Positions 39,701-50,560 of a stretch of 64,000 nt of DNA are shown here, in pieces (the stretch's first letter is position 1; every line of letters starts with the position of its first letter). The notes under the pieces were generated by a model. It had not been told where the DNA came from, made no database searches, and saw only the letters and a program-made list of their open reading frames with translations. Source of the stretch: Glycine soja (taxonomy: Eukaryota > Streptophyta > Magnoliopsida > Fabales > Fabaceae); assembly GCF_004193775.1 (NCBI RefSeq), contig NC_041010.1, positions 44,195,562 to 44,259,561 on the forward strand, written 5' to 3'. A program made the translations under genes and the position numbers.

Positions 39701-39990
39701 ATTACAATTTTATTTTTTTCATATATGGAAACTTAACTGATAAAATCAGGAATGTTGAAGCCGTTAGAGAAGCGTCCAGTTGCTCTATGAGTTGGGTAGT
39801 CAATTCCATAAGGAGGGGCATTAGCACGAGCAATGGTTTGCAAATAGTTGTTGTTTCCATTGTCAACAAGCGAATCTCCAAACACAAAGAATGCTCTTGG
39901 CCTGGCTTCACTTCTAGGGACAATAAAGCCAAGTAGTACTAAAACTAAACCTAGATTTACCAAATGAACAAAACTTGACGAGGATGCCAT
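36794..39990 (-). CDS. Secreted GDSL esterase/lipase (SGNH hydrolase), five exons
   Basis: Exons 39738-39990, 39498-39625, 37862-38104, 37239-37491 and 36794-37032 join in phase at GT/AG sites to 371 residues, the usual length and five-exon layout of the plant family. A signal peptide covers about 1-29 (hydrophobic [12 protein letters not shown], then SEARPRA). SGNH blocks are present: block [14 protein letters not shown] with nucleophile Ser40; block [10 protein letters not shown] from 109; block III GGND with Asn172; block V DPFHPTE with Asp330 and His333. An esterase or lipase acting in the apoplast is expected; the substrate cannot be read from sequence. All catalytic residues are present, so the enzyme should be active. 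Start is the only in-frame ATG before the signal peptide. Confidence 0.95.
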
Positions 39991-40109
39991 TGGAATGAAC
40001 CTTTGAAGTATTGTCTTGGTTTTGGAAGGGTTTGTTTTAGATATGTGATGAGGAGCTTACTTACCTGGGAGACATATACAAGTCTTGAAGACGTACCTTT
40101 CCCACCAAT

Positions 40110-40120
40110 GTTATAAATAG
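40110..40120 (-). promoter_or_regulatory. TATA box of the GDSL gene
   Basis: On the minus strand CTATTTATAA lies about 120 bases before the start codon, a normal spacing for a TATA box plus a leader of about 90 bases. Confidence 0.5.
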
Positions 40121-40961
40121 CATGAATAATTGAATATTGCATGAGCTTAGGGCTTTCCGATTTTGGGTGCTCTTTTATTGACGGTTTTAAGTTCTAGCTC
40201 TAGAAATTGTGGCAACGTTACGAGCTTAATTTCGATGGGTTGGTCGCATTGAGACGCAAGAACAATGAGTTTCCACTTTCTAGTGGATGCATGCTTTGAC
40301 TTTGAGTTAGAAGTTAATTTGGGATTAGATAGATATATGGATATGCCTCTCTGTATCGACCAATATAACTATTTGGATATAAAAAAAAATAGATATGATA
40401 ATTGATATTTCTTAATTTAATCGACCAGTACTAGCTTTGTTTGGTGATGACCTCGTTTCATGAAGGTTTTGAAAAACTTGTCAAACGAGCGTTTAATGCA
40501 TAGTAATACTAATAACGAATTAATATTTGAGCTAAGTCTACGGTGCAACGTCATTTTGTTACCCCACTCAATAAATTATCCGACCCCTCCTTTTCCCACT
40601 TCTGAGGCTATTAAAATACTACCAACGTTGGAAAAATAATAAACAATCTTAAAATCATGTCTCTGTCTCTTTTCCCTCTACTTGGTAAACATAAAAAAAA
40701 TTATGCTTCGTAAATACAACGTATCCTATATATAAAGATACACTAGTTTAGTAATTTTAAAAGCAAATTGCACTAGATTGGTAAAAAGAAGCCTTTGATA
40801 GAATGAGTATACACTTTATCTGACAATTAAAAATTGCTATTGCAATATGGAAAATGCTAAATTTACGGATTAGCTTTGGTAAAAAACACACAAAAGGTTA
40901 TTTCCTTGAAATATTCTTTTTTTATACTAAGATTTGTTTTAAAAAAAAACTTCTATGTTAT
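40121..40961. other. Intergenic, no gene seen
   Basis: Upstream flank of the GDSL gene, AT-rich, with no recognisable coding sequence. Confidence 0.55.
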
Positions 40962-41025
40962 AGTAGTGAAATACCACCGGAGCTCTTGGATATTTGCCAT
41001 CCTTTATCCATCCTAATGAGAATCC
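40962..41025 (+). pseudogene. LRR fragment of a MIK2-like receptor kinase
   Basis: The translation SSEIPPELLDICHPLSIL parallels SGEIPPELGYLSSLK in the damaged kinase gene at about 44278-44325; the bases share gtgaaataccacc and ggatayttgycatcc. It is a small scrap with no flanking kinase sequence. Confidence 0.55.
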
Positions 41026-41218
41026 ATGTTCAATACTCGCTGATCGGAGGAATGGTATAGCTAATCTCTCTCTCTTTATTTCTTTCTTGAGAAAGCGCTC
41101 TTTTTCTCTTTGTTGCAAAGTCGTCTTATAGAATGCTAATGGTGAGAACTCGTGGCTTGACACACCATCTTTCAATAATGTCCAAGCATATATATATATA
41201 TACACACACTAATAGCTA

Positions 41219-41467
41219 ATGTCGAGAGCAATGACTGTAGCTCTCGGGTCTAATAACATTATCCATTTTGTTGATGATACTTTTCCAAAACCACCACTTG
41301 AAGATCTCAATTTCTTGTCTTGGGATCGATGCAATAAGTTGGTTTTATCCTGGATCAATCATTCTTTGAATTCATGCATTAATTGTAAAGAGTGTGTGTT
41401 GTGGATGGAATTTTCCTCAGAAGTATGGAATAACCAGATGGAATTTGTTAGATTGCTTGCCATGTAA
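41219..41467 (+). pseudogene. Copia-type retrotransposon gag fragment
   Basis: The 82-codon frame has NNIIHFVDDTFPKPP, LSWDRCNKLVLSWINHSLN and VLWMEFSSEVWNN, which follow the N-terminal pattern of plant Copia gag (FINGT.P.P ... W.RCN.MV.SWL.NS ... A..IW..L). It ends in a stop soon after, and no protease or polymerase follows. It lies between two receptor-kinase scraps, so it may have inserted into a former kinase gene. Confidence 0.75.
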
Positions 41468-41659
41468 TCTGATTCTCTCAAGAAAGTCTTACGGGGAAAG
41501 TGACTATGTTAACTATTAGATTTTTTAAAGGGTTTATTAAAGACTTTTCGTTCATTTGAACTTGCTTTGATGGACTTTCTTCCATGTATCAATAAAGACT
41601 TTTCATTGTTAATTCAACAAGAGAGACAAATGAGCTCACAATTTTAATAAAATTTAGAT

Positions 41660-41790
41660 GTTGATAATCGTGATTAAGAGATGCTGCCAGGTTGTTCATA
41701 AACTTGTGGTGGCTACTCCGGTTGTTCATATAAAGATAATAATCCTAAAATGACAATGCTGTCCTCACTGACAACAATTTCTAAGTGTTC
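41660..41790 (+). repeat. Partial duplicate of the 5' region of the damaged receptor-kinase locus
   Basis: This stretch matches 43965-44100 with small gaps: both contain gataatcgtg/gacaatcgtg, taagagatgc, ttgttcataaactt, ggtggct, ccggttgttc, aaaatgacaatgctgtcctc and gacaacaatttctaagtg. It is thus a second copy of that segment about 2.3 kb upstream. It has no continuing kinase sequence. Confidence 0.8.
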
Positions 41791-43958
41791 CCATCATGGA
41801 ATGAAACGTGTTAGTCTAAGCAAACGCAGCAACGGAGAAATGCTTGCATTCAATATTCTTCAAAGTTGACTCTAAGTCAAGCAAATGAGCAATGCTGTGA
41901 CAAATGCGTAGCACCGTCAATGGGGACAAAGCGTTGTGGAATTTTATGTTTATGGCTATTGTAGTTAAGATGGGGTGTGGCAATAAAAGAGTGACCAACT
42001 AGCAAGTTAGTCACACAACATAAGAAAAGTTCAGTTTCTCATAAGTGTGCTTTGTCCTGAAGACATCATTAGAGGAAATTTTGCTTTTTCCAAACTCTAG
42101 TCAAGCTCCCAAGTGTGCTTCTTTGGTGGTTAATTGAAGACGGTTCAAGCTTCCAACAACTCTCTAAACCCAACCAATCCTTGAAGAACAATGAGAGGAA
42201 TTGAAGAGATTTGAGTGTGGTTGTGTGTGTGAGTGTGTGGTTGAGTAGAGAGAAGAAAAGAGAGATGAAAGTTTGACCCAAGCCCAAAAACTATAAAATT
42301 TGGCTTCACTCAATTTTTGTCACTTGTCCTATTAGTAGGTGATTAGGATTAATTTTAGAAGCTAATTAATTTAATCTAAACTTTTGTAATTATTTACATC
42401 TAACTAAGAGGAGTTATCTCTAAGTAATGAAAGGTTTATTTGGTTGGCCACGTACTTAGGAGTACTGAAATTTAAAACAAAAGGATTAACTTAGTGTTTG
42501 TTGTTTGGTAATTAAATAGCATTTTATAATTTTTTTAATTGATAAAATAATTATTTTGATTCATTCTTCAACTAAAATTTTATCTCACATAAATATTTTA
42601 TAATTTTTTTAACTGACTTTGTGTCTCTTTTTTTTATATATAGATGTATAAGATTTCATATTTGACACTCAACTAATTTTCTCTCACTCAATTATTTTAT
42701 TTTGGGATAACATTATAATCCATATAAAGATATTTAGTAATAATTTTTTAACAGAAAGTTAACGAAATTTGAAAGAAAAACTAAAAAAAGGAAAACAAGT
42801 ATCATACACTCTAATATATATGCCATGAGAGGGAAGTAAACATAATAGCATAAAAGGGAGATCGCATTGTACTAATGACAACCTTTATTTGCGTAAAAAA
42901 ATGACATTTTTATGAGAGAAGAGTGTATATAATTAAAAATATATTTTAATTATTATTTAACCTAATTTAAAATAAAATATTCCATCTAATCATATTTATA
43001 AGATGTATTTACCTAATTTATCAAGATTAAAGAAAATAATTAATTTAGATAAATATGTTTTAAATTTATATTCTTTTTCCAAAATTAGCACTATCATTAA
43101 TGCTCCTTTTCTTTCTCTTCTAATTATTTTGCATTATAACTTCTGATTGGAGTATTTTAGTTTAAAAATAATTAATGCAAGAAATATAATAAAATGATAT
43201 TATAAAAGGATAAAACATAATTTTTTATTTGGATCTTATAAATAGTATAAGAGGAAGTAACATTATGTAAGTAAATAGGATTAAACATAAGTAATAAGTT
43301 AGTGTTTAAATAATGTTATTAATGTAGTATTTAAATATATATATATATATATATATAAATTAATATTTTCTATATTGTATCAATTGCTATATTTATTAAA
43401 TATAATTTTTTTATAATATTATCAAATATACATTTATTAAATTTAAATATAATATAGTTATTAAATTTATAATAAACTTAAATACTAACTTTCGTTATAG
43501 CTGCGTGAACACAATCGAACAAGCAAATAAACTAAGCCAATGAAAAATTTAATAATAGAATTAATTTATCACATTTGTTTATAATTAGGAATTAAATTTG
43601 TATTTTTTGTCATTATTATTATTTATATAAAAAAAATTGATAAAACTTATATATATATTTTTTAAATAATTAAAAGGTATAAGCAAAAATATAGTGCATT
43701 TCAATCTAAAAGAGTGATACAATGATAATGATATAAGATTTTAATATGTTCAAAAGCGTGTAAATAATTTATTTAACAAAAGAATATGTGTTCGATTTTT
43801 AGTATTTAATACAAAAAAATTGGAACAACGACCACCATGGGTGAAGCTGAATGAGATAAGTCTCTTATCTAATAAATTGGAGTAGTATTTAAAATGGTCT
43901 TGATAATGAACACAATTTGTATCGGACATATTTAAATAATAATCAATTTTAAAACATT
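41791..43958. other. Intergenic, no gene seen
   Basis: From 41800 to 42290 the base composition is more balanced, but the frames on both strands are short and I recognise none. From 42300 on the DNA is AT-rich, with an AT microsatellite at about 43337-43358. Confidence 0.5.
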
Positions 43959-45850
43959 TTGACAATCGTGTTTAAGAGATGCAGTCTTGTTCATAAACTT
44001 GCGGTGGCTCCTCCTGACTCCGGTTGTTCTTCCATTAAATATGATCTCAAAATGACAATGCTGTCCTCACATACTTTATCAGAGACAACAATTTCTAAGT
44101 GGAATTACAATCACATATACAGAAGGGATTCAATTTGTAACACTAAACGTCTCTGTTTTCAAGAATTTAGAATGGCTGGAAGTCTCACACTGTGGACTAG
44201 AAGGGACTACTTCAATTCTCTTCATGGGACCTTGCCCATTTCAATCAGAATGGTTGACATGACTAACAACATCATCAGTGGTGAAATACCACCAGAGTTA
44301 GGATACTTGTCATCCTTAAAATTGACCAACAATCATTCACCATTACCACTTCCCGGGATTGATGTGGACTTTTCCTATAATAATTTGAAGGGTCCCATCC
44401 CAGATGGTTTCCCTGCGTCTTCGCTAATAGGCAACAAGGATGTATGTAGCGACAATTGGTATATTCAAACCGGACTCAAATTCCAGCCTTGTCCAGCCCA
44501 CGACCACATAGTATTGGGCAATCTGTTGGTCATAGTACTTCCTGTACTTATTTCTCTAATCATGGCCTTCTTACTGTGCCTGAGGCATATTTTCCTTGAA
44601 ACTAAGAACAAAGATACAAAGGCAACTGCAACGACCAAGAATGGGGACTTGTTCAGTATATGGAACTATGATGGAAGCATAGCCTATGAAGACATCATTA
44701 GAGCAATCGAAGACTTTGACATGAAATATTGTATTGGAACAGGAGCATATGGAAGTGTTTACAAGGCACAATTACCAAGTGGCAAGGTTGTTGCTGTGAA
44801 GAAACTCCATGGCTTTGAAGCAGAGGTGCCTGCTTTTGACGAGAGTTTCAGAAATGAGGTCAAAGTATTATCAGAAATAAAGCACCGACATATTGTGAAG
44901 CTCCATGGATTCTGCTTGCATAAAAGAATCATATATGTTCTTGGTCTATGAGTACATGGAGAAAGGAAGCCTGTTTTCTGTCTTGTTTGATGATGTGGAA
45001 GCGATGGAATTGGATTGGAAAAAGAGGGTTAACATTGTGAAAGGCACTGCACATGCTCTCTCATATCTTCATCATGACTGCACCCTTCCAATAGTTCTCA
45101 GAGACATATCAGCCAGCAATATCTTGATTAACTCAGAGTGGCAGCCTAGTGTTGGTGACTTTGGCACAGCTCGATTCCTCAGCCTTGATTCATCCAATCG
45201 AACTATAGTTGCTGGAACCATTGGATACATAGCCCCAGGTAAATTGTTCATATCTTTCTTTTTAGTTTTACTTTTTTTGGTTCCTTTCCCTTTTTACCTA
45301 TGTTCTCTGGTTCATGATTTGATGCAGATCGTGCCTAATCAATACATATAACAGGCAGATGGACTAGTTTTTTTAATACCGAGTTTATATAAATTGTAGA
45401 TTTTAATATTATTATTTTTCAACTATTTTCCTTTTGATCTTTGAATCTGTTCTTGTTAATGTTATAAATGCAGAGCTTGCATATACTATGGTTGTGAGTG
45501 AAAAGTGTGATGTGTATAGCTTTGGAGTGGTGGCACTTGAAACTTTGATGGGATCGCATCCTAAGGAATTACTGTCTTCACTTCAATCAGCTTCTACTGA
45601 TAATGGCATCACCTTATGTGAAATATTGGACCAACGCCTCCCACAGCCAACAATGTCAGTTTTACTAGACATAGTTCGTGTTACCATAGTGGCATTTGCG
45701 TGCTTAAATCCCAATCCTAGCTCTCGCCCAACAATGAAATGCGTCTCTCAATGTTTTCTTAGCCAGCTCAAACCATTAAACATTCCTTTGCGTGAAATTT
45801 CATTGCAGCAGCTCATGAGTCAAGAACTCAAACATTATTTAAATTTGTGA
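43959..45850 (+). pseudogene. MIK2-like LRR receptor kinase, truncated and frameshifted
   Basis: Recognisable sequence runs from two partial leucine-rich repeats (GTLPISI ... IISGEIPPELGYLSSLK ... NNLKGPIPDGF), through a membrane span (LVIVLPVLISLIMAFLLCL), to the kinase: GTGAYGSVYKAQ loop, VVAVKK lysine, NEV helix glutamate, DFG and the exon-2 part [20 protein letters not shown]. One intron (45240 to about 45473) removes in phase to restore IAPELAY. Signal peptide and most repeats are missing. Near 44929-44938, atcatatatgttc in place of the expected atcatgttc shifts the frame before FLVYEYMEKGSLF, and the catalytic-loop HRD reads LRD. No full-length kinase can be read, so I call a pseudogene. 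Relatives are peptide or cell-wall-signal receptors at the plasma membrane. Confidence 0.85.
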
Positions 45851-46952
45851 ACTCATGAAAGAAAGTGAAACTTCTAGTTGAAATTAGACCTGTCAGCAAC
45901 CAATAAAAGCTCTAAAGATTTTCAGTATTTTCCCCTATGTGAGTTTTGGTCATGTTACTTGTTAGTAAAGAAGTTTCAAAATTTGATTCATGTATTTTGT
46001 TACAATTCCTTTGCAGGTGTTAAAAAATACAATATGAAAAATCGTGTTACCATCCTAGAGTAAGCAAAATGGTGGTAGGTGGAACTTTTCATTTATTTTC
46101 TTATCGTTGGAATAATAGAATTAAAGTGAAACGCACAATTTAAAATGTTTAGAAACTTTCTGCAGAACGTTTTTAAACTAGTATACTCAAAGCACCCCGC
46201 AGCAAAATACAGATCAAGATATAATACTTGTTTAATTTGTAATTCAATGAAAATCAGGAATAGTGAGAATGGGAAGATTTGACATAGAGGAAAGAAATAG
46301 TCCATGTTTCTATAAGGATGTAATTAACCTGAACACTGTTATGTCAACTCATTGTCATTAACTATCATTTCCTCTTGCCTGCTCCTTATTTTCTTTTCTT
46401 TTTTTTTAAAAAAAAATTCCTTATTTCCTTATTCCACTTGTACTTCAAGTACACGTCTACTAGCTAGTTCGAAATAAGTGATTAAAAGTCTGGTATTTTT
46501 TGAGTTATAAGTGAAGGTAATGTCATCAGTGAGGTGGGAATGGTTTAATTAAGGATGGATTTAGACAGGTTTCACTTTATTTTTAATTGACTTGAAATTT
46601 TAACAAAACCATTTATTAGGACTTGTATTTAATCTGATTAAAGCAAGAGACTGAATAACATATGATATAGGATCGGATAAATTTTATATATATGGACAGA
46701 CGTGTTGTCAAGTTTGGGTGTGGAAGATGCAGATTCATGTCTTCGCATATCTGTGTGTAACCTGATAACTGATACTTTTCGTTAGTTTGTTATTTTTTCA
46801 GATATAGACATTTAACTTAGTAACTGGTACAGAAGTGAGTAATAGAGGCTGAGGCAAAGGCAATTGTGGGAGGTCATCAACTTCTAGAGGAAGAAATTAC
46901 CTCGTTTAAGGAAAAACACTAAAGTGTATACTTACGTAACATCATAGATCAC
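45851..46952. other. Intergenic, no gene seen
   Basis: 3' flank of the damaged kinase gene, with only short frames. Confidence 0.55.
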
Positions 46953-47309
46953 ATGGTTGACACTTGTTATGAAAAGCATGGTACAATTTGTACTATCCTT
47001 CACACTGAAAAATCAAGTGCTTGGATTTTAGGCATGGTAGCAACTGATCATGTTGTCATTCCCTATCTTATTTTTAATATTATAAAAGAATCAAAATACA
47101 CAGAGGTTACCAGATGCTTCTCAAGTCTCAACTCACAGTACTGTAGGAACTATCAACTAAGTTTTTCTCAGAACACCTTTACCTTAACTAATGTGCTATA
47201 CACAACGGCATTTACATTCAATTTAATTTCTCTCTCAAAGATGATTGAGTCTCTAATTTGCCAACTAACCTTTATTGATGATGTTTGTCATATACAGAAC
47301 AAGTCCTAA
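46953..47309 (+). pseudogene. Copia retrotransposon protease/integrase-region fragment
   Basis: SSAWILGMVATDHVV matches the Copia protease site (WI.DSGATDH) with the active DSG changed to GMV. TLTNVLYTTAFTFNLISLSK and LTFIDDVCHIQ match the following LKNVLYVP..FNLLSVSKL ... F....C.FQ pattern. The protease is dead and the integrase and reverse transcriptase are absent. Confidence 0.7.
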
Positions 47310-48977
47310 TTGAAGTTGATTTGTACAACTATAAGAGCAATATAAGAACATAGAGTGATATAATTACTCTAATCTTTAATGAGAAAAGGGAATATTTCAT
47401 GTGCCCATCACATGATAAAATGTGGAATTAATTCATATGAAAAGAAATAATAGTAATATATTTTTTCTTATAATTAAATCACCAACTTATAAATCTTACT
47501 AAATAAATTGTGGATTCAAAAAATTATTTTAAAGACTTACATATTAAATTTAGTAATAAAACGAGGTTAAAAGTGAGTTAGAGAATAATTAGTTTGGTAT
47601 TTTCTCGTGAATGTTTGACTATCTGGGTGTAAAGTAATTATACCCAGGTGTGTTTGGATTACGATTACAAAGCTTCAAAACATCCGTATGCACATTCCAA
47701 GGCACTAAACAGAGAAAGAACTCTAGTGTTGTATTGAAAAAAATGAAGTTACGGGTGAATCTTGCAGACGACCCATGTTTCAGAGAAACTGTCTATCTAA
47801 GATTGTCTCTCTATCTATCTGTAGGTCTTGTACCTCCGTAGTTACTTCCTACACCTAATCCAAAATATAAAATTACATTACAAATTAGTTTTTCCGTCTA
47901 AATTTTTAGATTCTTAAAAGATTAATCCAAAATATAATTTTACATTCTAAATTAAGCATTATGGAAGTTAAAAAAAAATGCAGGTAGCAATTATGGAGAA
48001 ACAGGAAGTAATTGTATGAGCGGTCCAGGCCGAAACCATACTTGCATGTAACACATCAGTCATTGTATGGATAATGGGTTTGTGCATGACTTTTTATTTT
48101 TGTCTGGCAAGAGACATCTAAAACTAACATTAAAGACAATATTAAAATAAGTTTAGCATGGATTTCAATGCACACTTTACTATTATTTGGAGAATTAACT
48201 CTCAATTTCATCCCTCAACTCAACTTTTAATTTGTCTTTTAAATTGTCCTAAAATAGGAAAAAATTCTACAAGTAATTTCTATAGTATTAAAAATCATAT
48301 TAAGTAATCTTTTAAATATGGAAAACTTTTTCAAATTAGTGATTGAAGATTAGTAAAATATAGTAGTTTAAAAACTAAATTGATAGATATTCAAGAATTT
48401 ATATATATAATTTTATTACTTTAGGTATTTATAAGAGAGAGTAATTCTTGGAGGACCAAATGGTTTATTTGTTATTTTGTTTGCACCTTGAAGTTTTATA
48501 CAAGAATTGCTTGGAAAATTATATGGGTTTAGCAGCCCGAGTAACATGCGTTCAACCACTAAGAATGTTTATATATATATATATATATATATAGCCATTA
48601 AGAATGTTAAGATAATTGATTGCGGTACATAGTGAATAAATTTCTAACTCTACAATAAATCATAACGGCTATATATGATTGTTTCTTCAAGGCGGTATTC
48701 TACCATGCACCAGGTATGATGCTGTTTCAAAATACCTGAAATTGAATATGGAATGATAAGAACGTGTGAATGAGAATGATAGATCTAATTGACCCCTTAA
48801 AGAACAACACAATAATATTGCTGAATAGATGTTTCAACCACAAATTGAACTACAGGAGATGATTGCTATCAATTCAGCTGAAAAGATACATGCAGTGGAC
48901 AAAATAATAATGCAGCAGAATAGATATCTTAGCCAGAAAGTGTAACAATCTCAATCAAGAGTATTTCCATTTCCCAC
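47310..48977. other. Intergenic, no gene seen
   Basis: AT-rich, with an AT microsatellite at 48570-48592. A 63-codon frame at 47650-47841 shows no recognisable domain. Confidence 0.55.
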
Positions 48978-50480
48978 TCAAAGCACGAATCCATTTTCCT
49001 TCACATCTTCCACACTGTGCCCATTATTTTTGTTCTCCTGCTGAGTAGGTTCCCCCTTGACCTTTTCTTCATTCAACCCTGCTTCTTCCTCTTCTTCTTC
49101 TGCCACCTTTTTCTCAAGAGATTGAATCAAATTCAGCAAGCAAGACTCTACATCCTCATTCAAACACTTTGGCATGAGATTCTCAGCAATATCAGCAGGA
49201 GTCACATTGGTCACTTCCAACAAATTCGCAATTCTAGCGAACAAATAGTGCGAATCAACATCCAAGTAGTTCTTGGCAAGCACCTTGAATGCCTCAAAGC
49301 GGCAATAGGACAATTCAATGTGTTTGTCCATCCTACCTGTCCTAATAAGAGCAGGATCAAGCTTGTCCACAAAGTTTGTTGTGAAAATAATAATCCTCTC
49401 TCCCCCACATGCTGACCAAATGCCATCAATGAAATTCAACAACCCTGATAGAGTTACCTTGCTATTCTTGTTACCCTCCTCTTCATCTTTCTTACTAGGA
49501 TCTTTTGGTTCCTCTTCCTCACCCCTTTCCCTCCTCATGTTCCTCTGGCCGGTGAGATCGAGCGAGCAATCAATGTCTTCAACAACTATAATAGCCTTAC
49601 TAGAAGTCTCAATCAACAACTTCCTCAACTCAGTGTTGTCCTTCACTGCAGTCAGCTCAAGATCATAGACATCATAGTTCATGAAATTAGCCATTGCAGC
49701 TATCATAGTAGACTTACCAGTCCCGGGAGGACCGAAGAGCAAGTAGCCGCGCTTCCAAGCCTTTCCAATCTTGGCATAGTAATCCTTCCCATTCCTGAAC
49801 TTGACAAGGTCATTGATGATCTCTTCCTTCTTCCAATGCTCCATTGCAAGAGTCTCGAAAGTCGCAGGGTGCTCGAACACTATGTGGCTCCACTTTGATT
49901 GTTTGTAGCCATACCAACCACTGCTAGGATTGTTGGTGTACAACTTCCTCTGCCTGTTTCTCAAGGCAATTTCTTTCCCCTCTTCCAACACATGTTTGAT
50001 GTAAGAAACGGTGATGAGATCCCTATGCTTTTTGTTGAAAGTGAGCTTGAAATATCTCTTTCCATCAGGGGGAGAATAGTAAGAGAAGGAATATGCATGA
50101 GGGTTAGAGGCAGTTTTGCTAGCAGCCCACCAGAGCTTCACACCTTGGAATTCATCGGTGACCTCTTCGTCGTCGTCCATGCTAAGCACCAAAGGCTTCT
50201 GGCTATCTTTCACCACTTCAGCTTTGAGTCTTTTGGCTAGTTGCGAAGAATTCTCACTGAGATAGGTTTGAATGGCAGTGTAAGCTTCGCTACGCTTGAG
50301 TCTCTCTCCTGAGAACTCAGGGAAGGTGATTTCGACATAAGGGTACAAGAGGTTCACCACTTTCTGACAGTGGATTTGAAGAGTGTCGCGAAGCGCGGCA
50401 GGGAAAAAACGCTCAACCATGGCATACACAAACATGATTGTGGCCATCAATGAACCCATTTGGGTCCATAGTTCCCCCAT
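48978..50480 (-). CDS. AAA-ATPase, ASD/BCS1-like (mitochondrial or ER membrane), single exon
   Basis: Intronless, 500 residues, the usual plant length. It starts MGELWTQMGSLMATIMFVYA, a membrane anchor typical of the group; the frame runs three codons further but that codon (50487-50489) is TTG. The AAA-associated N domain covers about 28-200 and includes EAYTAIQTYL. The ATPase module has Walker A GPPGTGKST at 250-258, Walker B IIVVEDID at 297-304, sensor TTN at 367-369 and arginines in DPALIRTGRMDKH (R380, R383), then a Glu/Lys-rich tail ending DVKENGFVL. Relatives (BCS1, ASD, HSR4/OM66) are hexameric membrane ATPases involved in protein translocation and stress responses; the substrate here is unknown. 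Everything needed for ATP hydrolysis is present. Confidence 0.95.
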   Translation of the reverse strand: MGELWTQMGSLMATIMFVYAMVERFFPAALRDTLQIHCQKVVNLLYPYVEITFPEFSGERLKRSEAYTAIQTYLSENSSQLAKRLKAEVVKDSQKPLVLSMDDDEEVTDEFQGVKLWWAASKTASNPHAYSFSYYSPPDGKRYFKLTFNKKHRDLITVSYIKHVLEEGKEIALRNRQRKLYTNNPSSGWYGYKQSKWSHIVFEHPATFETLAMEHWKKEEIINDLVKFRNGKDYYAKIGKAWKRGYLLFGPPGTGKSTMIAAMANFMNYDVYDLELTAVKDNTELRKLLIETSSKAIIVVEDIDCSLDLTGQRNMRRERGEEEEPKDPSKKDEEEGNKNSKVTLSGLLNFIDGIWSACGGERIIIFTTNFVDKLDPALIRTGRMDKHIELSYCRFEAFKVLAKNYLDVDSHYLFARIANLLEVTNVTPADIAENLMPKCLNEDVESCLLNLIQSLEKKVAEEEEEEAGLNEEKVKGEPTQQENKNNGHSVEDVKENGFVL

Positions 50481-50552
50481 CCCACACAAACACTACTGAC
50501 ACTAGTGTTGTGTGTGTGTGTCTGTGGTGTTATTTTACTTGGCTAGGGATGC

Positions 50553-50560
50553 ATAATATA
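50553..50560 (-). promoter_or_regulatory. TATA box of the AAA-ATPase gene
   Basis: TATATTAT on the minus strand about 75 bases before the start codon, in a context (ctccttatattatgcatcc) that fits a plant core promoter. Confidence 0.5.

Noticed and set aside
44571..44771. Minus-strand 66-codon frame in the receptor-kinase region
   Set aside because: Antisense shadow of the kinase-coding sequence.
49017..50240. Several plus-strand frames opposite the AAA-ATPase
   Set aside because: Antisense shadows of an intact intronless gene; none has a recognisable domain.
50481..50489. Upstream extension of the AAA-ATPase start
   Set aside because: The codon at 50487-50489 is TTG; the first ATG gives the usual MGELW start.
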